Part shown: positions 25,315 through 34,342 of the stretch, in pieces
Position numbering within the stretch: the stretch's first letter is position 1
Layout: every line of letters begins with the position of its first letter
NCBI RefSeq assembly: GCF_947494055.1
Contig: NZ_CANLTR010000007.1
Location: forward strand, 1-64,000
DNA: 64,000 bases
Origin: an uncultured Jannaschia sp.
Lineage (GTDB): Bacteria > Pseudomonadota > Alphaproteobacteria > Rhodobacterales > Rhodobacteraceae
Reading direction: 5' to 3'
Notes under the pieces: generated by a model
Databases searched by the model: none
What the model was told of the DNA's origin: nothing
What the model saw: only the letters and a program-made list of their open reading frames with translations
Position numbers and translations under genes: made by a program

Positions 25315-25683
25315 TCAGATACCGGTAATGCGCTTGAGGACGGAGACGAGGGAGGCCTCGTCGAACGGCTTCACAATCCACCCGGTCGCGCCGGCCTTGC
25401 GGGCGCGGTCCTTGAGCTCGGCGCCGCTCTCGGTCGATAGCACGATGATCGGCACGGTCTTGTTGATTGATCCCGTGCGGATACCCTCGATCACGCCGAA
25501 TCCGTCGAGATTGGGCATGTTGATGTCGGTGATGACGACCCTCGGGGCGGTCTCAGCGAATTTCTCCAGACCGTCCACGCCGTCCACGGCCGTCGTGACC
25601 TCGAAGTCGTATTCCTCGAGCGTCGCGGCGAGCAACGTCCGGATCGTGCGCGAATCGTCGATGGCGAGAACCTGGGCCTTCAT
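25315..25683 (-). CDS. cheY1: Chemotaxis response regulator CheY1
   Basis: A 122-residue single-domain receiver. D9-D10 (LAIDDSRTIRTLL), phosphoacceptor D53 (VVITDINMPNLDGFG), S83-T84 (IIVLSTES) and K105 (GWIVKPFDEASL) are intact. By analogy to Sinorhizobium, the CheY next to cheS serves as a phosphate sink, while the second one acts on the motor; this is inference from gene order. Start overlaps the cheS stop (ATGA). Confidence 0.93.
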   Translation of the reverse strand: MKAQVLAIDDSRTIRTLLAATLEEYDFEVTTAVDGVDGLEKFAETAPRVVITDINMPNLDGFGVIEGIRTGSINKTVPIIVLSTESGAELKDRARKAGATGWIVKPFDEASLVSVLKRITGI

Positions 25684-25985
25684 GCGGCAGCTCCCTCGTG
25701 GCTGAGGGCGTCGGCGAGGATTTCGGCGAGGCCCAGGGTTTCGAGGCTTCGGGCGACGGCGCCCGAGGGGTCGGCGATCCGCAGCGACACGGCGTCCTCG
25801 GCCCAGGTCCGCGCTGCGACCGCGAGGGTCTGCGCCGCTTGCGCGCCGACCTGGACGGCGTTCGTGCCGTCGATCGTCACGGGGGTTCCGCGTGCCACGA
25901 CGAGAAACTCGGCAAGCTCGCGGACGATGTCGTGATTGAGGGCCGCGGGAAGTGTGAAGACCGCTGGTTCGGGTGTCTTGGTCAC
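25680..25985 (-). CDS. STAS-domain protein, CheS-like
   Basis: A 101-residue STAS-fold protein (FTLPAALNHDIVRELAEFL, VTIDGTNAVQVGAQAAQTLAVA, GLAEILADALS). The position where phosphorylatable STAS proteins carry Ser reads GT-N-A, so regulation by phosphorylation is uncertain. First gene of the minus chemotaxis operon; in Sinorhizobium the gene at this place is cheS, which strengthens the CheA-CheY1 phosphate sink. The symbol is withheld because the assignment rests on position and fold only. Confidence 0.75.
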   Translation of the reverse strand: MTKTPEPAVFTLPAALNHDIVRELAEFLVVARGTPVTIDGTNAVQVGAQAAQTLAVAARTWAEDAVSLRIADPSGAVARSLETLGLAEILADALSHEGAAA

Positions 25986-26007
25986 GTCGATCTCCGCATC
26001 TCGTCTC

Positions 26008-26030
26008 GGGCACCGTTCGCGGCGGTGCCC
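26008..26030. promoter_or_regulatory. Inverted repeat in leader of cheS operon
   Basis: GGGCACCG and CGGTGCCC (8 bp, perfect) enclose TTCGCGG, 23 bp upstream of the cheS start. It would be a stable hairpin in the 5' leader of the minus-strand transcript, or a terminator for stray transcription in the divergent region. No T-run. Confidence 0.4.
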
Positions 26031-26078
26031 CGTGATGGCGGCGATCTAGGCGGCAGAGGCTAACGAAGGGTGAACCGT

Positions 26079-26092
26079 CTTTCGGCCGAAAG
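26079..26092. promoter_or_regulatory. 14-bp perfect palindrome between divergent chemotaxis operons
   Basis: CTTTCGGCCGAAAG reads the same on both strands and sits between the divergent cheS and receptor genes. A dimeric regulator could bind here and control both directions. Its factor is unknown. Confidence 0.4.
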
Positions 26093-26122
26093 GAAAAATG
26101 CAAGGCAAAATGCCCGTCGTCC

Positions 26123-26137
26123 TTAAGGCCGCCTTCA
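26123..26137 (+). promoter_or_regulatory. Candidate CtrA-binding site
   Basis: TTAA-GGCCGCC-TTCA matches the CtrA consensus TTAA-N7-TTAA in seven of eight positions and lies 84 bp upstream of the chemoreceptor start. CtrA governs flagellar and chemotaxis genes in several Rhodobacterales, so the place is sensible. Only one near-consensus copy was seen. Confidence 0.4.
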
Positions 26138-26220
26138 CCCTCCGCGTCGATGACCGCGGGCGATGACCGGCCTCGCAAGCAGCGCAGGACGGACCGACAC
26201 AAGCACGAAGGTTCAGATTG

Positions 26221-28428
26221 ATGCGACGCCTCACCGATCTACCCCTGTCCACAAAGCTCCCGGCCGCGATCACGGCCCTCGTGGTCACGACCGTCACCGT
26301 GTCGACGACGCTGCCCGCCCTCCTCGGCGGTCGGATCACCGGTAGCCTGCTCTTCGCGCTGGAGCTCGTCCTGCTCGCCGCGTTCGCCACGATCGTCGGC
26401 GTGTTGATCGCCCGGGGGATCAGTCGGCCGCTGCAGAACATCTCCGGCGCCCTCCGGGCGATCGGCGCCAGGCGGTTCGACACCGATATTCCCGAAGCGA
26501 CGCGCGGCGACGAGATTGGCCGCGTCGCAAAAGCCGCCTCCGAGTGCCGCGACCAGCTCGCCGCGGGCGAAGAGGCCAACGGCGAGAAGCATCACCTCAT
26601 TGAGGCGATCGGCTCGACCCAGGGCATGATCCAGTTCGACCCGAAGGGCACAATCCTTAAGGCGAACGACGTATTCTTCCAGATGATGGGCTACGCGCCC
26701 GACGAAATGATCGGTCGCCATCATTCCATGTTCGCGCCAGAAGGCCATGCCGACACCGCCGAGTACCGGCGCATGTGGGACCAGCTCGCCGCCGGGCAGC
26801 CGCTGCGCGGTACGTTCGAGGGCGTCGGCAAGGACGGACGCAGGATCTTCATGCAGGGGTGCTACAACCCGGTCCGCGACGAGGCCGGGAAGGTCGTCGG
26901 CATCGTAAAGATCGTCGCCGACGTGACCGAGTCCGAAACCCGGCGCCGCCAGCTCGAGGAGGAGACCGCCGAACAGGCCGCCATCATCGCGGCGATCAGC
27001 GACGGGCAGGCGATGATCCAGGTCGACACGAAGGGCAAGATCCTCGCGGCCAACGGGAACTTCTCCGACATGATGGGCTACGCCGAGGCGGAGATCGTCG
27101 GCCGTCACCATTCGATGTTCGCCCCGGACGACTTCGCCCAGTCCGAAGAGTATCGCAATCACTGGCGTGCGCTCGGCCAGGGCAAGACGATCTCGGGGGT
27201 GTTCGAGCGGGTCGACAAGGCCGGCCGCACCGTGTGGGTGCAGGGCTCCTGCAACGCCGTGCGCGACCGCGACGGCGAAGTGGTCCGCATCGTCGAGATG
27301 GTCACGGACATCACGCGGGCCGAGACCGAGCGTCTGGAGGGCATCGCGCACCGACGCGCGATGGAGGCCGACCTGTCGCAGGTCATCGACCGGCTGAACG
27401 GCGCACTCTCGAACCTCGCGGACGGCGATCTGACCATCCGCATCAATGAGGCCTTCGCGCCGAGCTACGACGACCTGCGGCAGAACTTCAACGCCGCCAT
27501 CGCGCAGCTCGACGAGACGATCTCTGCCGTCGCCCTCAACGCCGCCAACATCCAGAGTGAGTCGAACCAGGTCGGCAGCGCCGCCGACGACCTCGCCAAG
27601 CGGACCGAGAACCAGGCCGCCGCACTGGAGGAGACCGCCGCCGCACTCGAGCAGCTCACGACCAGCGTAAAGGCCGCGGCCGAAGCAGCAGACACGGCCG
27701 GCGCCGACGTCTCCGGCACGCGCAAGGCCGCCATCGACAGCGGACGGATCGTCAAGAAGGCCGTGAAGGCCATGAGCAAGATCGAGAAATCCTCCGAGCA
27801 GATCAGCCAGATCATCGGCGTGATCGAGGACATCGCCTTCCAGACCAACCTCCTCGCCTTAAATGCGGGCGTCGAGGCGGCGCGGGCGGGCGATGCCGGG
27901 CGGGGCTTCGCGGTCGTGGCCTCCGAGGTCCAGGCGCTCGCCACCCGCTCCGCGGATGCGGCCAAGGAGATCAAGGCGCTGATCTCGACGTCGTCGCAGC
28001 AGGTCGAGGCCGGCGTGGAACTCGTTGACGAGACGGGCAAGGCGCTCTCGACCATCGTCGAATCGGTCTCGGCCATCACGTCGCTCGTGGAGGGAATCGC
28101 CTCCTCCGCCCGCGAGCAATCGGTCGGCCTCAGCGAAATCAACACCGCCGTCGGCCAGCTCGACCAGGTGACGCAGCAGAACGCCGCGATGGTCGAGGAG
28201 GTCAACGCCGCCAGCCAGACGATGCGCGTCGAGACCATGTCGCTCGCCGACCTGATGGGCCAGTTCACGACCGGAGAGGCGGCCAATGCGGGCCGCGCGA
28301 CGGGCCGGAACAACGTCACGGCGATGACGCCGCGTCCGAGAGCCGCTGCAAGCCCGCTCCGCGCCCAGGGCAACGTCGCGCTCGCCGACGAATCGCAGAC
28401 CCTGATAAACAACTGGGAAGAGTTCTGA
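26221..28428 (+). CDS. Methyl-accepting chemotaxis protein with tandem PAS domains
   Basis: A 735-residue receptor. Two N-terminal membrane spans ([23 protein letters not shown] and [21 protein letters not shown]) are joined by only a few residues, so there is no periplasmic sensor. A HAMP-like linker follows, then two very similar PAS domains ([18 protein letters not shown] and [18 protein letters not shown], each followed by GRHHSMFAP), a second HAMP-type segment, and the MCP signalling domain with the hairpin tip [20 protein letters not shown]. The C-terminus is NNWEEF, the CheR/CheB-binding pentapeptide. It probably senses an intracellular signal through PAS cofactors. Transcribed with cheB and cheD. 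Confidence 0.95.
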   Translation: MRRLTDLPLSTKLPAAITALVVTTVTVSTTLPALLGGRITGSLLFALELVLLAAFATIVGVLIARGISRPLQNISGALRAIGARRFDTDIPEATRGDEIGRVAKAASECRDQLAAGEEANGEKHHLIEAIGSTQGMIQFDPKGTILKANDVFFQMMGYAPDEMIGRHHSMFAPEGHADTAEYRRMWDQLAAGQPLRGTFEGVGKDGRRIFMQGCYNPVRDEAGKVVGIVKIVADVTESETRRRQLEEETAEQAAIIAAISDGQAMIQVDTKGKILAANGNFSDMMGYAEAEIVGRHHSMFAPDDFAQSEEYRNHWRALGQGKTISGVFERVDKAGRTVWVQGSCNAVRDRDGEVVRIVEMVTDITRAETERLEGIAHRRAMEADLSQVIDRLNGALSNLADGDLTIRINEAFAPSYDDLRQNFNAAIAQLDETISAVALNAANIQSESNQVGSAADDLAKRTENQAAALEETAAALEQLTTSVKAAAEAADTAGADVSGTRKAAIDSGRIVKKAVKAMSKIEKSSEQISQIIGVIEDIAFQTNLLALNAGVEAARAGDAGRGFAVVASEVQALATRSADAAKEIKALISTSSQQVEAGVELVDETGKALSTIVESVSAITSLVEGIASSAREQSVGLSEINTAVGQLDQVTQQNAAMVEEVNAASQTMRVETMSLADLMGQFTTGEAANAGRATGRNNVTAMTPRPRAAASPLRAQGNVALADESQTLINNWEEF

Positions 28429-28441
28429 GACCCGACCGAAA

Positions 28442-28465
28442 GGCAGGGGCGTTCGCGCCCCTGCC
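28442..28465 (+). terminator. Strong hairpin after the chemoreceptor gene
   Basis: GGCAGGGGCG-TTCG-CGCCCCTGCC is a perfect 10-bp stem with a UUCG-type tetraloop, starting 13 bp after the receptor stop. No T-run follows, so it may act as an mRNA 3' stabiliser that lowers cheB-cheD expression instead of a full terminator. Confidence 0.55.
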
Positions 28466-28519
28466 CCGCCTTGATATGACGACGACCGAATTGTTCTTCC
28501 CCAGTCAGGAATATTCCAG

Positions 28520-29560
28520 GTGAAACCGATCCGGGTCCTGGTGGTTGACGGGTCCCCGACCACGTGCGCCGTCTTCAAGACGGAACTGGAACGTGACCCC
28601 GGGATCATCGTCGTCGGGACGGCCTCGACCCCGCTTGCGGCAAGGGCGGCGATCATTGCGCTCGATCCCGATGTCCTGACACTCGACATCAGGCGCCCCG
28701 GCAAGGGCGGGCTCTCCTTTCTCGAGAAGCTGATGCGCCTGCGGCCGATGCCCGTGATCGCCGTCGCCTCCGAAATCGCCGGCGGTCGGAACGCCAGATC
28801 CGTGCAGGCCCTGGCCCTCGGCGCCTACGACATCTTCCTCAAGCCCGAGGACGGAAGCCGGGCGCATGCCTACGATCCCCTGCGCGCACGGGTGCGCGGC
28901 GCCTCAAAGATGCGCGTCCTTCTGCGCGACGGCCCGGCGACGCCTGCCCCCGCTCCGGACTTCGTCCCCGACGGTCGGATCGTGGCGGTCGGCGCGTCGA
29001 CCGGTGGCGTCGATGCCCTTATCACGCTCCTGTCCGACTTTCCGGAGAACTGCCCCCCGACCGTCGTCACCCAGCACATGCCGGAAGCCTTCACCGCAAG
29101 CTTCGCGAGCCGCCTCGACGCGCATTGCGCCGCGGCGGTACAGGAGGCCACGAACGGTGCGCCGCTGGAGCCGGGCCGGATCTATCTCGCGCCCGGGGGA
29201 TCGCACCATCTCGAAGTCATGGGCCGGGAAAGGCGCGTCTGCCGGCTCAGGGAGGGCCCGACGGTCAACGGCCACCGGCCCTCGGTGGACGTGCTGTTCC
29301 ATTCCATAGCGAAGCTGGACGCACCCGCCCTCGGCGTGATCCTCACCGGCATGGGCGACGACGGCGCGCGCGGACTCGCCGCGATGCGCGAGGCCGGCGC
29401 GCGAACGCTCGGCCAGGACGAGGAATCGAGCCTCGTCTACGGCATGCCGCGCGTGGCCCACGAGATGGGCGCCGTCGAGAAGCAGCTGCCGCTGTCGCGG
29501 ATGACCCGCGCCGTCCTCGAGCAGTGCAATGCCGTGTCCACCTCGGCGCGCGTCGCCTGA
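28520..29560 (+). CDS. cheB: Protein-glutamate methylesterase CheB
   Basis: A 346-residue CheB: N-terminal receiver plus C-terminal methylesterase/deamidase. The catalytic triad is intact: Ser in VAVGASTGGVDAL, His in VVTQHMPEAF and Asp in LTGMGDDGARGL. The receiver keeps phosphoacceptor D56 (LTLDIRRPG) and Lys (IFLKPE) but the normal acidic pair reads D10-G11 (LVVDGSP), and the usual DxEMPxMDG loop has become DIRRPGKGG. Mg2+ binding and phosphorylation may be weakened. GTG start with AGG upstream. The enzyme removes methyl groups and deamidates receptor glutamines. Confidence 0.95.
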   Translation: MKPIRVLVVDGSPTTCAVFKTELERDPGIIVVGTASTPLAARAAIIALDPDVLTLDIRRPGKGGLSFLEKLMRLRPMPVIAVASEIAGGRNARSVQALALGAYDIFLKPEDGSRAHAYDPLRARVRGASKMRVLLRDGPATPAPAPDFVPDGRIVAVGASTGGVDALITLLSDFPENCPPTVVTQHMPEAFTASFASRLDAHCAAAVQEATNGAPLEPGRIYLAPGGSHHLEVMGRERRVCRLREGPTVNGHRPSVDVLFHSIAKLDAPALGVILTGMGDDGARGLAAMREAGARTLGQDEESSLVYGMPRVAHEMGAVEKQLPLSRMTRAVLEQCNAVSTSARVA

Positions 29561-29594
29561 CCGCCATGATGGCTCAGCCGAACCGGGAGGCCGC

Positions 29595-30101
29595 ATGATC
29601 CTGCACGTCGCACAGGGAACCCAGGCGGTTTCCGCCGATCCGGAGGCGATCATCACGACCGTCCTCGGATCCTGCGTCGCTGCCTGCTTCTTCGATGCAC
29701 AGGCCGGTCTGGGCGGGATGAACCATTTCCTCCTGCCCGAGAGCAAGGCGCATTCCTCGAAGAACGTCATCTACGGCGCCCAGGCGATGGAACTCCTGAT
29801 CAACGACATGATGAAGAAGGGCGCCCGCAAGGAACGGATGCAGGCCAAGCTCTTCGGCGGGGCCCGGATGGTCGACGGCCTCTCCGGCATCGGCGCGGCC
29901 AACGCCGCCTTCGCGCTGCAATTCCTGCAGGACGAGGGCATTCCCTGCGTGGGACAGTCGCTCGGCGGAACGACCGCCCGGCGCTTGCGGTTCTGGCCTG
30001 CGACCGGGCGGGCGACGCAGAAGTGCTTCGTCTCGACCACGCCGCTCGTGACGAAGCCCGAACCGGCCTCCGTCTACAAGTTCGACTTCACCCAGTTCTG
30101 A
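29595..30101 (+). CDS. cheD: Chemoreceptor glutamine deamidase CheD
   Basis: A 168-residue CheD that hydrolyses receptor glutamines to glutamate. The family catalytic block is present: TTVLGSCVAACFFDAQAGLG with the nucleophilic Cys, then GMNHFLLPE with the His; also KLFGGARMVDGL and GGTTARRLRFWPATGRA. Start is the ATG at 29595, with GGGAGG before it; the frame upstream overlaps cheB and is not used. Convergent with the potassium channel gene. Confidence 0.95.
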   Translation: MILHVAQGTQAVSADPEAIITTVLGSCVAACFFDAQAGLGGMNHFLLPESKAHSSKNVIYGAQAMELLINDMMKKGARKERMQAKLFGGARMVDGLSGIGAANAAFALQFLQDEGIPCVGQSLGGTTARRLRFWPATGRATQKCFVSTTPLVTKPEPASVYKFDFTQF

Positions 30102-30126
30102 CTTTCGGACCCGAACCCAAGCCCCG

Positions 30127-30915
30127 TCAGGCGAGCCCTTCGGTGACGATATGCATCGTCGCGCCGCAATGCTTGCAATGGACCGCGTCCGGGTCGTGCA
30201 GCAGCAGACCGCACCGGTTGCATTCCTGCCGCACCTTGGGCGGCCGGAACAGCACCTGCAGCAGCCGCAGGAACAGTGTCACGCCAAAGATCATCACCGC
30301 CACCGACAGCATCCGCCCCCACGGACCGGTCAGCGTGATGTCCCCGAACCCCGTCGTCGTCAGCGTCGTCACCGTGAAGTAGAGTGCGTCGGCGTAATTC
30401 CCGATCTCGGGATTCACCGCCCACTGGGTCGTGTAGATGAGGCCGGTCATCACGAACAGGAATACGCCGAGATTGACGGCGGCGAGGATGATGTCCTCGT
30501 GCGCGCGAAAGTAGCGGACATCCTTCCGAAGCTGCGCGAGCAGGTGATAGCTGCGCAAGAGCCGCAACGTCCGCAGGATCCGCAGGAATCCCAGTCCCTC
30601 GCCTGCCACCGGTGCGAGGAACGACACGATCGCCGCGATGTCGGCCCAGGTCGTGAACCGCATCAGGAAGTAGCCCCGCTCCGTCTCGAGACGCAGGCGG
30701 ATGAGGAAATCGGCGAGGATCAGGACCCCGAAGATCGCGTCGAGCACCTCGACCGTCGGCGAACGCGGGAAGAACGAGGTGACGATGACGAACACCACCG
30801 TCAGGACGTCGAACAGCAGGAGCGCGTAGCGGAAGCGCCGCGCTGCCCGGGTATGGTCGAGATAGAGCGAGCGGATGAAGTCGGACGGGTCGGGGCGGGT
30901 CTGCGAACGCGACAT
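30127..30915 (-). CDS. Potassium channel, voltage-sensor type, with C-terminal zinc ribbon
   Basis: A 262-residue six-transmembrane ion channel. An S4-like Arg-rich helix (LRILRTLRLLRSYHLL) and pore loop with selectivity filter TLTTTGFGDITLTGPWG, close to the K+ filter TxGxGD, are clear; the pore helix is followed by the S6 span (MLSVAVMIFGVTLFLRLLQV). The cytoplasmic C-terminus carries an unusual CNRC...CKHC zinc ribbon (about residues 233-250). Start was placed at ATG 30913-30915 (MSRSQTRPDPSDF). Divergent from the mrp operon, suggesting joint K+/Na+/pH homeostasis. Confidence 0.85.
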   Translation of the reverse strand: MSRSQTRPDPSDFIRSLYLDHTRAARRFRYALLLFDVLTVVFVIVTSFFPRSPTVEVLDAIFGVLILADFLIRLRLETERGYFLMRFTTWADIAAIVSFLAPVAGEGLGFLRILRTLRLLRSYHLLAQLRKDVRYFRAHEDIILAAVNLGVFLFVMTGLIYTTQWAVNPEIGNYADALYFTVTTLTTTGFGDITLTGPWGRMLSVAVMIFGVTLFLRLLQVLFRPPKVRQECNRCGLLLHDPDAVHCKHCGATMHIVTEGLA

Positions 30916-31134
30916 GCGCCTTGTTCGCACGGAGGCGACAGCGACCGCCAGCCTTCGTCTGGGTTCCGGCGACGGGTCGCGACGCGGGCCGGGCCGGGTG
31001 ACGCCGCGGAGCGGGAAAGGTGACGGGTACGGCATCCTGACGCCTCATTTCCGCCAAAAGTCCTATCCCTTCTTGTGCGAGCGGCCGGCGTTGCGCAAAA
31101 CGTCATAACGGCCGGCCACAAGTCAGGAGTTCGC

Positions 31135-34002
31135 GTGTCCCTCTTCCTTATCGTCGCCCTGCCTTTCCTCGGGGCGATGCTTCCCGGACTGATGAACTCC
31201 GCCGGACGGCAGGCTTGCGCCGGCGTGACCTTCACCGTCACGCTGCTCGCCCTGATCGGCCTGCTGACGAACCTGCCGGCCGTGCTCGCGGGCGAGATCG
31301 TGACCGCGCGGGTGTCCTGGATGCCCGGGCTCGGACTCGACGTGACGTTCTGGCTCGACGGGCTCGGCTTCTTCTTCGCCGCGCTGATCCTCGGCATCGG
31401 CCTCCTCATCATCGCCTATGCCCGGCACTACCTCGCCCGCGAGGATCACATGGGCGAGTTCTTCACCTACCTGCTCCTGTTCCAGGGTGCGATGGTGGGC
31501 ATCGTGCTGTCGGACAACGTGCTGCTCCTGCTGATCTTCTGGGAGCTCACCTCGCTGTCGTCGTTCCTGCTCATCGGCTACTGGAAGCACCTGCCCGAGG
31601 GGCGGCAGGGCGCGCGGATGGCGCTCGCCGTGACCGGCATGGGCGGGCTGGCGATGATCGGGGGCATGCTGATCCTCGGGCAGATCGCCGGCAGCTACGA
31701 CCTCAGCGTGATCCTCGAGAACCGCGACGCGATCCAGGCCTCGCCGCTCTACCACCCCGCGCTCGTGCTGATCCTGCTCGGCTGCTTCACCAAGTCGGCG
31801 CAGTTCCCGTTCCATTTCTGGCTGCCGCACGCGATGGCCGCGCCGACGCCGGTCTCGGCCTACCTGCACTCGGCGACGATGGTGAAGGCCGGCATCTTCC
31901 TGCTCGCGCGGCTCTGGCCGGTCCTGTCGGGGACGCCGGAATGGTTCGTGCTCGTCACCGGCGCGGGCCTCATCACGATGGTGCTCGGTGCCACGATCGC
32001 GCTCTTCAAGCACGACCTGAAGGCGCTGCTGGCCTTCTCCACGGTCAGCCATCTGGGCCTCATCACCATGCTTCTGGGCACCGGCACCGCCTTCGGGGCG
32101 ATGGCGGCCGTGTTCCACATCCTCAACCACGCGACCTTCAAGGCGGCCCTGTTCATGTCGGCGGGGATCATCGACCACGGGGTGCATACCCGCGACATCC
32201 GCCGCCTGGGCGGGCTCCGGCGCCTGATGCCCGTCACCTTCGTCATCGCCACGCTGGCCGCTTTGTCGATGGCGGGCATCCCGTTCCTCAACGGGTTCCT
32301 GTCGAAGGAGATGATGCTGGAGGAGGCGGCGCATACCACGCTCTTCGACCTGCCCTGGCTCGTCCCCGCGCTCGCCGTGCTGGGCTCGCTCTTCTCGGCG
32401 GCCTATTGCTTCCGCTTCGTGGGCCACGTCTTCTTCGGGCCGGTGCGCGACGACTACCCCGGCCATCCGCACGATCCGGGTCCGGGCCTCTGGGGTCCGC
32501 CGGCCCTGCTGGTCGTGCTCGTCGTCCTGATCGGCGTGATGCCGTTCCTGGCGGAGCCCTTCGTCAAGCTGGTGACCGCCGCGGTGCTCGGCCCCGCCGC
32601 GGAGGTGCCGGAGGCGCATCTTGCGATCTGGCACGGCGTCACGCCCGCGCTCTACATGTCGATCGTCGCCGTCGGCGGCGGCTTCCTCGCCTTCGCCGCC
32701 CACGGCCCGGCGCAGCGCCTGTGGGACCGCACGCCCCGTCCCGAAGCCAAGACCCTGTTCGACGGCGTGATCGCGGGGATCGTCGGTCTCGCCCGCCGGA
32801 CGGTCGCGCCGCTTCACGACGGCGCGTTCTCGCGCTACGCCGCGATCTTCGCGGTCACGGTGGTGGCCGTCGGCGCACATGCCGGGCTGACCGGCGCCTC
32901 GGCGGCGCCGAGCCGGGCGATGCAGACGCCCGGCGTGGTGCAGGTCGCCGGCTGGGCCATGCTCGTCGCGGCCGCCGGCGCGCTCGTCTTCCTGCACCGC
33001 AACCGGCTCCTGTCGCTCATCCTCATCGGCATCGTCGGCCTCATGGTCACCGCCGGCTTCGTCCTCTTCAGCGCGCCCGACCTCGCGATGACCCAGCTCA
33101 CGGTCGAGGTCGTCACGATCATCCTGCTCCTCCTCGCGCTGAACTTCCTGCCGAACCGTACCCCGATCGAGAGCTCGGCCTTCCGCCGCGCCCGCGACGG
33201 AATCATCGCGGTGGCGGGTGGCCTCGCGACGATGGCGCTGTCCTGGCACTACCTGCTGCGCGACACCGTGGCGCCCAGCATCTCCGAGTTCCACCTCGCC
33301 AACTCCTACAAGGGCGGCGGCGGCACGAACGTCGTGAATGTCATCCTCGTCGACTTCCGAGGCTTCGACACCTACGGGGAGATCATCGTGCTCTCCATCG
33401 CCGCGCTGTTGATCTTCGCCCTGACCGAGTCGCTTCTGGCCGGCCCGGTCCGCGCGCGACTCCTCAACCGGCTCCCCGATCAGCCCCGCGCCGGCGGCAC
33501 CCATCCGATGCTGATGGTCATCGTGACCCGCGTCATCATGCCGGTTGTCATGCTGGTGGGCTTCTTCGTCTTCCTGCGCGGCCACAACGAGCCGGGCGGG
33601 GGCTTCATCGCCGGGCTGATCGTGTCGATCGGCTTCGTCATGCAATACATGGCCTCGGGCTTCGCCTGGACCTCGGCGCGGCTGAAATACCCCTATCATG
33701 GCGTCATCGGCGCCGGCGTGCTGACCGCGGGCCTGACCGGGATCGGCTCGTGGTTCTTCGGTGCGCCGTTCCTGACCTCGGCCTTCACCTACGTGCGCAT
33801 CCCACCCTTCGACGAGTTCGAGCTCGCCACCGCCGCGCTCTTCGACCTGGGCGTGTTCCTCGCCGTCGTCGGCGCGGTGATGCTCTCGCTCGAGAGCTTC
33901 TCGCGCCTCGCCCGGAGGCAACACGGACCGGAGGACGACTATCCGATGGGCATCGATCCCTCGCGCGACGACCTGCCCCGCACCACCGAGATCGGGGCCT
34001 GA
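31135..34002 (+). CDS. mrpA: Mrp Na+/H+ antiporter subunit A, fused to subunit B (PhaAB type)
   Basis: A 955-residue multi-span protein. The N-terminal part resembles NuoL/ND5 (FWELTSLSSFLLIGYWKHLP, KSAQFPFHFWLPHAMAAPTP, FMSAGIIDHGVHTRDIRRLG), a middle DUF4040-type region follows (LFSAPDLAMTQLTVEVVTI), and from about residue 790 an MnhB domain (MPVVMLVGFFVFLRGHNEPG) is fused. This AB fusion is the alphaproteobacterial Pha arrangement. GTG start with AGGAG 5 bp before it. It begins a seven-subunit operon encoding a proton-driven cation antiporter of the inner membrane. Confidence 0.95.
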   Translation: MSLFLIVALPFLGAMLPGLMNSAGRQACAGVTFTVTLLALIGLLTNLPAVLAGEIVTARVSWMPGLGLDVTFWLDGLGFFFAALILGIGLLIIAYARHYLAREDHMGEFFTYLLLFQGAMVGIVLSDNVLLLLIFWELTSLSSFLLIGYWKHLPEGRQGARMALAVTGMGGLAMIGGMLILGQIAGSYDLSVILENRDAIQASPLYHPALVLILLGCFTKSAQFPFHFWLPHAMAAPTPVSAYLHSATMVKAGIFLLARLWPVLSGTPEWFVLVTGAGLITMVLGATIALFKHDLKALLAFSTVSHLGLITMLLGTGTAFGAMAAVFHILNHATFKAALFMSAGIIDHGVHTRDIRRLGGLRRLMPVTFVIATLAALSMAGIPFLNGFLSKEMMLEEAAHTTLFDLPWLVPALAVLGSLFSAAYCFRFVGHVFFGPVRDDYPGHPHDPGPGLWGPPALLVVLVVLIGVMPFLAEPFVKLVTAAVLGPAAEVPEAHLAIWHGVTPALYMSIVAVGGGFLAFAAHGPAQRLWDRTPRPEAKTLFDGVIAGIVGLARRTVAPLHDGAFSRYAAIFAVTVVAVGAHAGLTGASAAPSRAMQTPGVVQVAGWAMLVAAAGALVFLHRNRLLSLILIGIVGLMVTAGFVLFSAPDLAMTQLTVEVVTIILLLLALNFLPNRTPIESSAFRRARDGIIAVAGGLATMALSWHYLLRDTVAPSISEFHLANSYKGGGGTNVVNVILVDFRGFDTYGEIIVLSIAALLIFALTESLLAGPVRARLLNRLPDQPRAGGTHPMLMVIVTRVIMPVVMLVGFFVFLRGHNEPGGGFIAGLIVSIGFVMQYMASGFAWTSARLKYPYHGVIGAGVLTAGLTGIGSWFFGAPFLTSAFTYVRIPPFDEFELATAALFDLGVFLAVVGAVMLSLESFSRLARRQHGPEDDYPMGIDPSRDDLPRTTEIGA

Positions 34003-34003
34003 C

Positions 34004-34342
34004 ATGGAGTTTCTCGTCGCTTCCGCCATTGGCGTGCTCACGGCCTCGGGGCTCTACCTCGTCCTGCGGCTCCGGACCTTCCCGGTCATCATGGGCACGT
34101 CGCTGCTGACCTATGCCGTCAACGTGTTCCTCTTCGCCTCGGGCCGGCTCACCGTCGGCGCGCCCCCGATCCTGACCGATGCGGAGCGCTACACCGACCC
34201 GCTGCCGCAGGCGCTGGTGCTGACGGCCATCGTGATCTCCTTCGGGATGACCGCCGTCGTCGTGATGATCGCGCTCGGCGCCTATCTCGGCGACGACGAC
34301 GACCATGTCGACGATGCAGCCGAGGGGGAGGACGCCCGATGA
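34004..34342 (+). CDS. mrpC: Mrp antiporter subunit C
   Basis: A 112-residue NuoK-like membrane subunit with three spans (VASAIGVLTASGLYLVLRL, FPVIMGTSLLTYAVNVFLF, PLPQALVLTAIVISFGMTAV). The acidic tail GDDDDHVDDAAEGEDA is cytoplasmic. It starts one base after the mrpA stop and overlaps mrpD by 4 bp. Confidence 0.95.
   Translation: MEFLVASAIGVLTASGLYLVLRLRTFPVIMGTSLLTYAVNVFLFASGRLTVGAPPILTDAERYTDPLPQALVLTAIVISFGMTAVVVMIALGAYLGDDDDHVDDAAEGEDAR

Noticed and set aside
23106-25328. A 740-codon open frame antisense to cheA
   Set aside because: Shadow of cheA, which has intact HPt, kinase and CheW-like domains.
31123-34041. A 972-codon open frame antisense to mrpA
   Set aside because: Composition is Arg/Glu/His-rich with no motifs; mrpA is unambiguous on the plus strand.
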